Below are positions 1 to 5,442 of a stretch of 5,442 bases of DNA, in pieces; the first letter of the stretch is position 1; each line of letters begins with the position of its first letter. The position numbers were made by a program, and so were the translations under genes. The notes under the pieces were generated by a model. That model ran no database searches and had not been told where the DNA came from. It saw only the letters and a list, made by a program, of their open reading frames with translations. Where the stretch lies: the NCBI GenBank assembly GCA_016839345.1, contig JAEOUL010000078.1, forward strand, positions 1 through 5,442. The letters run 5' to 3'. The stretch is from Candidatus Thorarchaeota archaeon (GTDB taxonomy: Archaea > Asgardarchaeota > Thorarchaeia > Thorarchaeales > Thorarchaeaceae).

Positions 1-929
1 ATCTTCTTGATCATCTCCATTGATGGATTGCTCATGATAAATGCACGAGTGAATGGATGACCGGGTGAATTGAGGACTCTTTCAGTTTCACCAAATTCAA
101 CAATGTGACCTGCGGTCATCACTCCAACTCTATCACATGTTTTGGCAATGGTCCCTTGATTATTACTAATGAGTAGCATCGAGAGGTCCAGTTCATCCCG
201 GACAATTTGAATGGCATCGAGGATGCGGTTTTGAATACCAACATCAACAGCTGTTGTTGGCTCGTCTGCAATCATAAGTGCTGGATGAGATATCAGTGCC
301 ATTGCAATGAGAACGCGTTGATCTTCTCCCACACTGAACTGTGATGGTTTCATCTCTTTTCGAATGTCAACATCACCTAGCTCTACAAGATCGAGAGTCT
401 GCAACATTCTCTTCATTACTTCCCATTCTCTAAGTTGATCATCTTCGTCGTGTGCCCATAGCACCTCAGCTGTCTGTTCTTCGATGTTTGAATATGGGTT
501 CAGAGATTTTGTAGTGCCCTGTGGGACATAGGTAATCTCATTTCCACGTAGCTTTCGATATTCCTTCTCATCCAGAGTCACGAGATCCCTACCCTTGAAC
601 CAGATGTGTCCCTCCACGCCAGGTAACTCTTCACCCATATCCTCAGATGTTAGCCCTTTCTTGCGTGCCTCATATCTGAGTGCCCACATTCTCTTGTTCT
701 GTTCATTTGCTGCAGTTGATGCATGATATCGAGAAAGCTGATCGAATAATCCAATGATGGCTAGAGCAACACTTGTCTTTCCTGCTCCAGATTCGCCAAA
801 TAGTCCCACTGACTCGCCTATTCGGACTTCAAAGCTCACATTATTCACAGCTCTTACAAGACCCTTTTTTGAAGTATAGTAAGCTCTAAGATTCTCGACC
901 TTGAGAGTCAGATCATCACTGGCATCCAT
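1..929 (-). CDS. Peptide-type ABC transporter ATP-binding protein (OppD/DppD family), 3' end cut by window edge
   Basis: This gene encodes the cytoplasmic ATPase subunit that would power an oligopeptide/dipeptide-type ABC importer. Reading from the ATG at 929 gives 309 residues with no stop before the left edge. Visible motifs are Walker A GESGAGKT (45-52), Q-loop YVPQGTTKSLNP (134-145), Walker B LMIADEP (218-224) and, near the end, HPFT (291-294), the oligopeptide C-terminal (oligo_HPY) signature that marks the OppD/DppD group. Three things are odd. The signature is FSVGEDQR (198-205) instead of LSGGxxQR. The H-switch histidine is Asn256 in ISNNQG. About 37 extra, mostly charged residues lie between Walker A and the Q-loop. 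The start is supported by GAGTGG at 941-936, six bases upstream. GTG at 948 is an alternative start, and an in-frame stop lies at 977-975. Partner permease and second ATPase genes are probably to the left. The family is certain; the substrate and full activity are not. Confidence 0.94.
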   Translation of the reverse strand, partial: MDASDDLTLKVENLRAYYTSKKGLVRAVNNVSFEVRIGESVGLFGESGAGKTSVALAIIGLFDQLSRYHASTAANEQNKRMWALRYEARKKGLTSEDMGEELPGVEGHIWFKGRDLVTLDEKEYRKLRGNEITYVPQGTTKSLNPYSNIEEQTAEVLWAHDEDDQLREWEVMKRMLQTLDLVELGDVDIRKEMKPSQFSVGEDQRVLIAMALISHPALMIADEPTTAVDVGIQNRILDAIQIVRDELDLSMLLISNNQGTIAKTCDRVGVMTAGHIVEFGETERVLNSPGHPFTRAFIMSNPSMEMIKK

Positions 930-971
930 AGTCAACCACTCTCTCTTCACTTGAAATACTCTATGACTGAC

Positions 972-983
972 GCATTATACTCG
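972..983 (-). promoter_or_regulatory. Possible TATA-like promoter element for the ABC ATPase gene
   Basis: In the 55-base gap between the two minus-strand genes, the minus strand reads GAGTATAATGC, with TATAA at 979-975. An archaeal TATA box here would place transcription start about 25 bases downstream, near 951, giving a leader of about 20 bases that contains the GAGTGG ribosome binding site. It would also pass as a bacterial -10 box. The match is short and could be chance. Co-transcription with the upstream acyltransferase gene is equally possible. Confidence 0.25.
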
Positions 984-984
984 T

Positions 985-2160
985 TCATTTTTGTCCATTG
1001 TAAAGTAGTCTTTTCTCCACCTCATACCAAATCATACCTCCCGTAAATGCAATACCAAGATTGAGTAGATAGAATGGTATATAGTAAAGGGGACTTGGCC
1101 ATCCAAGTTCAACTAAGAAATCAGGGATTTGATGCTCATAAACCGCCCACTGAGCAACATTCCAATAAACGATTGACAGCCATAAGATCTGAAAGAGAAG
1201 GATATGATATGTTGACCTTCCTACTCGTTGTACAAATCGCTGTACAACACCTGATGCTGTTTGTGGAATAATTGCTAGAGCTAGGAGGAATAAGAATGCA
1301 GCATAGCCATAGAAGATGAGTGTATAATCCCCTACAATGAAGTCTTGGACAAAACCTATGAATTCACCAAAGGCGTTGGGCATTGAACTCAGAACACCTC
1401 TACGCGTCAATGGCGAAAGGGTTGCATAATCAATCATGAACATCACGCAGATTGGAGCATAGATATACATGAACCAATTTCTCTTCTCGCGAATGTCAAA
1501 GCCCTTTGAGAACCAGAGTCCAAGGCCGACTGCTGGCATATAGAAAAGAACATTGACGCGTATTGCTGTAATGATGAACCAGTCAAATTCAGTTGTAGCA
1601 ACTGGATAGAGATTCCAGAGCGCGTATTGTAGGATTAGTTCACTAAGAAAACATAATCCAAGAGTTGCTTTTGGTATTCTTACGAAAAGCCAGTATACGA
1701 TGGGAAAAACAACGATTGTACCAAACAGCAAAGGTATGAACCAATTGCCAGGTCCCCAAAATGGTAGAAAGCCAAGAAGCAGATACTCGTTTGTATTGAT
1801 ATAGCCAAATTCTATTCCTAGTATGATTGAAACCATGTAAAGAATAATGAAGGGCAGAACATAGCGTTTTATCTTTCTCTTGAAGTAGTCTATGGTGTAG
1901 AGGTCTCTAAGACGACTTGCTTCTCTATATTGGAATGATACACCCATGTTGAAACCCATGACAATCAAGAAGAATGGGATAGATAGACGTTCCCAGAAAA
2001 CACTCCCCATCGCGCCTTTAATTTCCCATGTCAAGCTATGATCCAACACTACAAATGCTATGGCAATCGCTTTTAGCACATCAAGTTGGAAGTAGTAAGG
2101 TCTTTTCTTCACTTGTTCTTGTTCAATTTCCTCAAGTTCTATACCTTCTCCCTCTATCAT
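985..2160 (-). CDS. Acyltransferase-3 family integral membrane O-acyltransferase
   Basis: This is a 391-residue polytopic membrane protein of the acyltransferase-3 (PF01757) type. These enzymes move an acyl group, often acetyl, across or at the membrane onto cell-surface sugars, polysaccharides or lipids. The family hallmark is near the start: QLDVLKAIAIAFVVLDH (25-41), ending in the conserved His41 expected to be catalytic. It is followed by IPFFLIVMGF (61-70), a basic loop YFKRKIKRY (92-100), GNWFIPLLF (138-146) matching the family's WF-P-L pattern, and VGRSTYHILLFQILW (313-327), the late 'GxxSYxIYLxH' segment with Gln where His is common. About ten hydrophobic segments follow one another to the end. 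The first 16 residues are a very acidic tail with seven Glu. The ATG at 2160 has no strong ribosome binding site; GTG at codon 17 would remove the tail. The acceptor is unknown. It may be co-transcribed with the ATPase gene 55 bases downstream. Confidence 0.9.
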   Translation of the reverse strand: MIEGEGIELEEIEQEQVKKRPYYFQLDVLKAIAIAFVVLDHSLTWEIKGAMGSVFWERLSIPFFLIVMGFNMGVSFQYREASRLRDLYTIDYFKRKIKRYVLPFIILYMVSIILGIEFGYINTNEYLLLGFLPFWGPGNWFIPLLFGTIVVFPIVYWLFVRIPKATLGLCFLSELILQYALWNLYPVATTEFDWFIITAIRVNVLFYMPAVGLGLWFSKGFDIREKRNWFMYIYAPICVMFMIDYATLSPLTRRGVLSSMPNAFGEFIGFVQDFIVGDYTLIFYGYAAFLFLLALAIIPQTASGVVQRFVQRVGRSTYHILLFQILWLSIVYWNVAQWAVYEHQIPDFLVELGWPSPLYYIPFYLLNLGIAFTGGMIWYEVEKRLLYNGQK

Positions 2161-2292
2161 TTTGGCTCATAAAAAAAACTGAGCTAGTCTACACAAATAC
2201 CATCCGGCTCGCGCATTCGCAATAGTGCATCAACGTCACATCCATAAGGTAGTCGCTATGCTTGCTGATGCTAGGACAAAGGATGTAACAAG
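2161..2292. other. Divergent intergenic region (132 bases)
   Basis: This is the only sizeable non-coding stretch. It should carry the promoters of both the acyltransferase (leftward) and the MFS operon (rightward). I see no convincing TATA box for either direction. Contents are an A8 tract (2171-2178) inside a small inverted repeat and a modest ribosome binding site, AAAGGA (2278-2283), nine bases before the MFS start. An in-frame stop at 2272-2274 rules out an earlier MFS start. A short out-of-frame reading frame from ATG 2258 runs into the MFS gene and is not credible. Confidence 0.6.
2165..2184. promoter_or_regulatory. Inverted repeat GCTCA-N10-TGAGC around an A8 tract, candidate operator
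   Basis: GCTCA (2165-2169) and TGAGC (2180-2184) are perfect inverted copies 10 bases apart, enclosing eight consecutive A. It lies 5 to 24 bases upstream of the acyltransferase start, where a dimeric helix-turn-helix regulator could block that transcript. The arms are only five bases, so chance is a real alternative. Confidence 0.25.
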
Positions 2293-3513
2293 ATGGTTTT
2301 GTGGAACCGAGCTGTCACAACAGTGTACTTGGCATATTCAATCCAAGCCATGGCACAAGCTATAATCTGGCAATGGATGACCTTCTTTGTTAAGCATGAC
2401 CTCTTTGTAGAAGACTTTCTTGTCCTTACATTTGCATGGTCTGCCCCTGCTGCTGTTGTCATGATTGCTACCAATGTTTGGGGTTCAATCTCTGATCGAA
2501 TTGGACTCCGGAAACCATTCATGATTGTTGGATTCCTTGGCTACGCATCAACATTCTTCTTCTACTCTCTTGTTACCGATGTTCTACAGTTTGTATTAGT
2601 GGGAGTAATTGGTGCAATCTTCTCATCAGCAGCACTACCCATGGGTCAGGCATATCTAACCACAGACACAGACAAGAAGGGCGAACGTCTTGGGTATTTT
2701 CTAGCTGCTCAGTCTGGTGGCTGGTTCTTCGGGGCTCTTGGTAGTGGATTGCTTATCGATATCATTGGTATGCGTCCCTTGTTTGTTCTTGGCGCGGTTC
2801 TTGCAGTATTAGCTACCGGGAGCTGCGTGATTTACATCCGTGACATTCCGTTTGAAACCAAGAGAGAAACTGACAAGGGCATGAGGGAGCTTCTCCGAAT
2901 ACCTGGAATGAGTCGATTGTTGAGTGCTGTGGGGCTCAGTCAAATTGGTATGAACGCAGTTTCATACGTCATGGCGATAATCATTGTTGATGAGTTGGGT
3001 GGGTTAACAGCCTATGTAGGTTATGCAAACTCTGGAGCAACTCTCATTGCTGTCCTAATCACAGGCTATATCGGAAAGATTGTTGACAACAAAGGACCAG
3101 TGAAAGTTTTGATTACTTCATTCGCTGCATACTCTCTATTTGCCCTTGGCTTTGCTGTTGTGACAGATCCAATACTTGCCTGTGTTCTCTGGGCATTCCC
3201 AATCTATCCACTCTCATCGACTGCAACTAGCGCCCTTGCTGCTTATATCACAGGAAAGGACGAACGAGGGCGAGCCATGTCTCTTATCTATGGTGCTCAG
3301 AATGCAGGAACCTTCGCAGGACCCATCATTGGAGGCGTATTTGCCCAATTTCTATTCGGTGCAGTACAACCCATCTCTTGGCTTAATCTAGCCTTCAACC
3401 TAGTTGCATTGGTCCTAGGCATCTCTCTCTTGGGTATAGTCGGAAATGGTCGCTCATCAGATTTGAGCTCGACCCAAACTCTGGAGAAGTCAAGTTTAAA
3501 CCATGAAACTTGA
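2293..3513 (+). CDS. Major facilitator superfamily (MFS) transporter
   Basis: This is a 406-residue secondary transporter of the inner membrane, the usual length for a 12-helix MFS protein driven by an ion gradient. The defining motif A is clear in the loop after helix 2: GSISDRIGLRK (64-74), with Asp68, Arg69, Arg73 and Lys74 in place. The degenerate second-half copy is GYIGKIVDNKG (258-268), with Asp265. The two six-helix halves are joined by a polar central loop at about 184-205, and the C-terminus is a hydrophilic Ser-rich tail after about 384. The ATG at 2293 is the first start after an in-frame stop at 2272-2274, with AAAGGA upstream. It is the first gene of the plus-strand trio, 26 bases before the Ntn hydrolase. 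This suggests it moves that enzyme's substrate or product, but import versus export and the substrate cannot be deduced; drug and sugar MFS families look alike at this level. Confidence 0.93.
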   Translation: MVLWNRAVTTVYLAYSIQAMAQAIIWQWMTFFVKHDLFVEDFLVLTFAWSAPAAVVMIATNVWGSISDRIGLRKPFMIVGFLGYASTFFFYSLVTDVLQFVLVGVIGAIFSSAALPMGQAYLTTDTDKKGERLGYFLAAQSGGWFFGALGSGLLIDIIGMRPLFVLGAVLAVLATGSCVIYIRDIPFETKRETDKGMRELLRIPGMSRLLSAVGLSQIGMNAVSYVMAIIIVDELGGLTAYVGYANSGATLIAVLITGYIGKIVDNKGPVKVLITSFAAYSLFALGFAVVTDPILACVLWAFPIYPLSSTATSALAAYITGKDERGRAMSLIYGAQNAGTFAGPIIGGVFAQFLFGAVQPISWLNLAFNLVALVLGISLLGIVGNGRSSDLSSTQTLEKSSLNHET

Positions 3514-3535
3514 TATGAATACTTGGCGAGTTTCA
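3490..3535 (+). promoter_or_regulatory. Two mutually exclusive hairpins at the MFS/Ntn hydrolase junction
   Basis: Hairpin 1 pairs TCAAGTTT (3490-3497) with AAACTTGA (3506-3513), eight perfect pairs around an eight-base loop that overlaps the MFS stop codon. Hairpin 2 pairs TGAAACTTG (3504-3512) with CGAGTTTCA (3527-3535), nine pairs including one G-U. Both need the shared segment 3506-3512, so only one can form. Hairpin 2 would bury the only candidate ribosome binding site, GGCGAG (3525-3530), just before the next start codon. No T-run follows, so a classical terminator is unlikely. A role in translation is inference. Confidence 0.35.
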
Positions 3536-3539
3536 ATTC

Positions 3540-4382
3540 ATGACTGATGGTTGCACTGCTGGAGCAAAGATTATCGGAGACCGCTACTATCTTCTCAAGA
3601 ATCGGGATCTAATATGGGGTGGCTTTAGGGATTCAATTATCTTTGACAAAGATGTATTCTTTGTTGCTGGTGTGAATGTCGGGGACGGAGAACCCTGTGG
3701 TGCTTCTTTTGGTTTCAATAGGTTCGGACTTGCAGGATGCAATACTACTGTCCTCGTCACTCCGCATCCTGCCTATGATACTCTGCTTGAACAGATTCTT
3801 AGAGAAACTAGAAAAATAGAAGATGCGTATGAGCTTGTTCGTGCTGACCTTGAGAGTGGTAACAGGTACCAGTGGTGCAACCTTGTACTGGCTTCTCCAA
3901 CAGGTGTTGGAGTCATTGAGATTGGTGATGGTGTAGCGGTTCTTGAAACGGATCCGAAAATCATCACAAGAACAAACCACCATCTCATTCTACAAACAGC
4001 GGATGTTCTTCGACATGCATCGCTTGCTGAACGTGAGGCTGGTGGTCCTCTTTCAACTAGTCAGAGCCGACGCCAAGAGGCTGCTAGGTTATTAGCTGAG
4101 GCAACCTCATTCATGGATATGACACAACTCCTAAGCACTCATAGGGAAGGTCGCGGATTCGACTCTATCTGCAGACACAGTTCATCAAGCCCACGTTCAG
4201 AACCATATTTAGGAGAAACAGTCTACAGCTATATAGCTGAAGTTTCAGGGATTTACTCTGCTGATCTTGAATTTAGAATAAAGGTTGCTGCAGGAAATCC
4301 TTGTACAAGCACTTTTGATGAATTTGTGATAGATTTCGACTCCCCTGAAAGTAAGATTAACCTTCTGAGGAATTTTCCCTAA
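3540..4382 (+). CDS. Peptidase C45-type Ntn hydrolase (acyl-CoA:6-APA acyltransferase-like)
   Basis: This 280-residue enzyme belongs to the N-terminal-nucleophile amidohydrolases related to fungal isopenicillin-N acyltransferase. The family self-cleaves at Gly-Cys and uses the freed Cys to break or make amide bonds. The sequence shows DGCT (3-6) with predicted nucleophile Cys5, KNRD (20-23), GFNRFGLAGCNTT (58-70) matching the family's 'GxNxxGL...NT' strand with Asn68, RTNHH (144-148) matching the TNHF motif, a Ser/Arg-rich segment STSQSRRQEAARLL (172-185), SICRH (209-213) and a closing strand with AAGNPC (250-255). The fungal enzyme has about 100 residues before its Cys; here there are only four. 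The start is secure: an in-frame stop at 3516-3518 leaves ATG 3540 as the only option. Ribosome binding is weak (GGCGAG). The gene lies between a transporter and a lyase gene, pointing to catabolic deacylation. The substrate is unknown. A choloylglycine-hydrolase-like role is the main alternative. Confidence 0.85.
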   Translation: MTDGCTAGAKIIGDRYYLLKNRDLIWGGFRDSIIFDKDVFFVAGVNVGDGEPCGASFGFNRFGLAGCNTTVLVTPHPAYDTLLEQILRETRKIEDAYELVRADLESGNRYQWCNLVLASPTGVGVIEIGDGVAVLETDPKIITRTNHHLILQTADVLRHASLAEREAGGPLSTSQSRRQEAARLLAEATSFMDMTQLLSTHREGRGFDSICRHSSSSPRSEPYLGETVYSYIAEVSGIYSADLEFRIKVAAGNPCTSTFDEFVIDFDSPESKINLLRNFP

Positions 4383-4453
4383 GATGCTGTTTCGTGCTCT
4401 AGTGGCGCAATCGAGTGATATTTCAGGTGCAACTCTATTCAGATGACTTGGCT

Positions 4454-4461
4454 GAGGTGAT
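4454..4461 (+). promoter_or_regulatory. Strong ribosome binding site of the lyase gene
   Basis: GAGGTGAT is an exact eight-base complement to the conserved 3' end of 16S rRNA (…ATCACCTC…). It sits three bases before ATG 4465, which fixes that start. It is by far the best ribosome binding site in the window; the two upstream genes of the same strand have weak ones, so the lyase may be translated most strongly. Confidence 0.8.
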
Positions 4462-4464
4462 TGA

Positions 4465-5361
4465 ATGGAACATGAGAAGTTCAAAGAGATCTTGCGCGGA
4501 TTCTCAGTGACCACGGTCACTCCTTTCAAAGATGATTTATCAGAGATTGATGTTGATGCTATTTCTACCAACATCGAGTTCCTGACGAAGAATGATGTTC
4601 CCTTGATAATTCCGAATGGAAATACTGGGGAGTTCTATTCATTATCAGAAGAAGAATGGTCCACTGTACTTCAAGCTGTAGTTGAATCAGCCATCAACAG
4701 ATCCACAATCATGACAGGGATTGGTCACTCGATAAAAACAGCTGTATCTCAACTTGATTTTGCACGAAACCTTGGTGTGCCTGCAGCCATGGTCATGTAT
4801 CCTCAACATGTTTTCAGCTCAGAAGAAGGTCTCTTGGGATACTACAAGACGATACTGGAAGCAGCAAAAGATCTCAATGTTGTTCTGTATAAGAAAGGTC
4901 CTCTCCTCACCGATACGATGCTTGAGAAACTGCTTCAGTATGACAATCTAGTTGGAGTGAAATACGCATTCGGTCGTGTTGTTGACTTCGCGAGAACAGT
5001 TCATAAGCTTGGCCAAAAGATTGTGTGGTCATGTGGAACTGCAGAGCGTTTCGCTCCTTTCTTCTTCCTAGCTGGTGCGACAGCATTCACCAGTGGTCTC
5101 TGCAATTTTGCTCCTCATGTTTCAAAAAGGATGTTTGATGCTCTAAAGAAGAGGGATTTTACAGAGGCAATGAATGTCCAGAAGATGATAACTACACTCG
5201 AGGACCTTCGTGAAGGTCGTGGTGCTGCCAATAATGTACCCATCATCAAAGCAGCCATGGACCATACTGGACTGAAGGGTGGTTTCTGTCGCCCACCAAT
5301 CCATCCGTTATCTGAGGAGGAAAAGGAGGCAACAATTGCAGTCATTTCGAAATGGCATTAA
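4465..5361 (+). CDS. Dihydrodipicolinate synthase/N-acetylneuraminate lyase superfamily aldolase
   Basis: This 298-residue class I aldolase-type TIM barrel has the normal length for the family, which uses a Schiff-base lysine to cleave, condense or dehydrate 2-keto acids in the cytoplasm. Landmarks are TTVTPF (16-21), NGNTGEFYSL (51-60) for the GTTGE carboxylate-binding motif, Tyr142 in VVLYKKG, the Schiff-base Lys166 in VGVKYAFG (163-170), GTAERFAPFFFLAGA (191-205) and RPPIHPLSEEE (276-286). The usual 'YNxPxRT' after the tyrosine is replaced by YKKGPLLT, without the arginine that binds the second carboxylate in DapA. Lysine biosynthesis is therefore unlikely. The fold-level pattern (GVKYA, GTAE..APFFF, late NVP and RPP) recalls a group usually annotated only as 'dihydrodipicolinate synthase family protein', with some likeness to 5-dehydro-4-deoxyglucarate dehydratase. 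It is third gene of the trio, 82 bases after the hydrolase, with its own strong ribosome binding site. Family is certain; the reaction is open. Confidence 0.93.
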   Translation: MEHEKFKEILRGFSVTTVTPFKDDLSEIDVDAISTNIEFLTKNDVPLIIPNGNTGEFYSLSEEEWSTVLQAVVESAINRSTIMTGIGHSIKTAVSQLDFARNLGVPAAMVMYPQHVFSSEEGLLGYYKTILEAAKDLNVVLYKKGPLLTDTMLEKLLQYDNLVGVKYAFGRVVDFARTVHKLGQKIVWSCGTAERFAPFFFLAGATAFTSGLCNFAPHVSKRMFDALKKRDFTEAMNVQKMITTLEDLREGRGAANNVPIIKAAMDHTGLKGGFCRPPIHPLSEEEKEATIAVISKWH

Positions 5362-5362
5362 C

Positions 5363-5442
5363 CTACTTCTTTAATGATACATTCTTTCCTTCAATGATTA
5401 CCTGCTCAACTTTGCTGTAAAAGTCAAAGGGATCTCCAGACC
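5363..5442 (-). CDS. C-terminus of a probable amidohydrolase (metal-dependent), cut by window edge
   Basis: On the minus strand an open frame enters from the right edge and ends at TAG (5365-5363), giving 25 residues. They include SGDPFDFYSKVEQVIIEGK, which matches the C-terminal β-sandwich ending typical of amidohydrolase-superfamily enzymes (imidazolonepropionase, prolidase-like and related), where 'GDPLDxxSxVxxVxxxGK' is common. The other two minus-strand frames contain stops here. No catalytic metal-binding residue lies in this fragment, so substrate and subfamily cannot be judged. It converges on the lyase gene with one base between the stops. Confidence rests on one short motif. Confidence 0.7.
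   Translation of the reverse strand, partial: SGDPFDFYSKVEQVIIEGKNVSLKK

Noticed and set aside
2238..2286. ACATCC (2238-2243) and GGATGT (2281-2286) could pair and cover the MFS ribosome binding site.
   Set aside because: Only six pairs across a 37-base loop, with no extension on either side; too weak to claim.
2258..2365. ATG-initiated short frame of 35 codons overlapping the start of the MFS gene.
   Set aside because: It is out of frame with the MFS gene, shows no family character and lacks a ribosome binding site. It is a shadow of a real gene.
2271..2522. Minus-strand open frame of 83 codons across the MFS start.
   Set aside because: It is antisense to a well-supported transporter gene and its translation has no recognisable features.
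3490..3513. The perfect eight-pair hairpin as an intrinsic terminator after the MFS gene.
   Set aside because: The stem is AT-rich and no T-run follows. The next gene starts 26 bases after the MFS stop, which argues for read-through.
3633..3988. Two overlapping minus-strand open frames (116 and 71 codons) opposite the Ntn hydrolase.
   Set aside because: The plus-strand frame carries the complete C45 motif set; the antisense translations look random.
4384..4446. A 20-codon reading frame (MLFRALVAQSS...) filling most of the gap between the Ntn hydrolase and lyase genes, starting one base after the hydrolase stop.
   Set aside because: The nearest ribosome binding-like GAGG lies 13 bases upstream, inside the hydrolase gene. 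There is no recognisable protein character, and a frame this short is expected by chance.

Overview
The window reads as ordinary chromosomal DNA of a mesophilic prokaryote, AT-leaning, with long genes and short gaps. I favour an archaeon. The reasons are the general look of the proteins, a short peptidase-C45-type Ntn hydrolase with almost no propeptide, a GAGGTGAT ribosome binding site, and an OppD/DppD-type ATPase with an unusual insertion and altered motifs that I loosely associate with Asgard (Thorarchaeota-like) genomes. The taxonomic call is an impression and no marker gene is present. There are no rRNA or tRNA genes, insertion sequences, CRISPR arrays or long repeats.

Layout. (1) Bases 1-929, minus strand: the first 309 residues of a peptide-type ABC transporter ATPase, cut by the left edge. 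(2) 985-2160, minus strand: an integral-membrane acyltransferase of the acyltransferase-3 family, lying 55 bases upstream of the ATPase gene on the same strand. (3) 2161-2292: a 132-base divergent intergenic region with an A8 tract flanked by a small inverted repeat. (4) 2293-5361, plus strand: three genes that look like one operon, namely an MFS transporter, a C45-type Ntn hydrolase (amidase or acyltransferase) and a dihydrodipicolinate-synthase/N-acetylneuraminate-lyase superfamily lyase. (5) 5363-5442, minus strand: the last 25 codons of a probable amidohydrolase, convergent with the lyase gene and separated from it by one base.

Working together. The plus-strand trio suggests small-molecule uptake or export (MFS), hydrolysis or transfer of an amide-linked acyl group (C45 hydrolase), and Schiff-base aldol cleavage or dehydration of a keto acid (lyase). 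This fits a catabolic route for an N-acylated compound, but the substrate cannot be read from sequence. The amidohydrolase next door would suit such a pathway but is on the other strand. The ABC ATPase probably belongs to a peptide-uptake operon that continues to the left. The most notable points are that ATPase's altered signature and H-switch with a roughly 37-residue insertion, the atypical active-site neighbourhood of the lyase, the four-residue propeptide of the Ntn hydrolase, and two mutually exclusive hairpins at the MFS/hydrolase junction.
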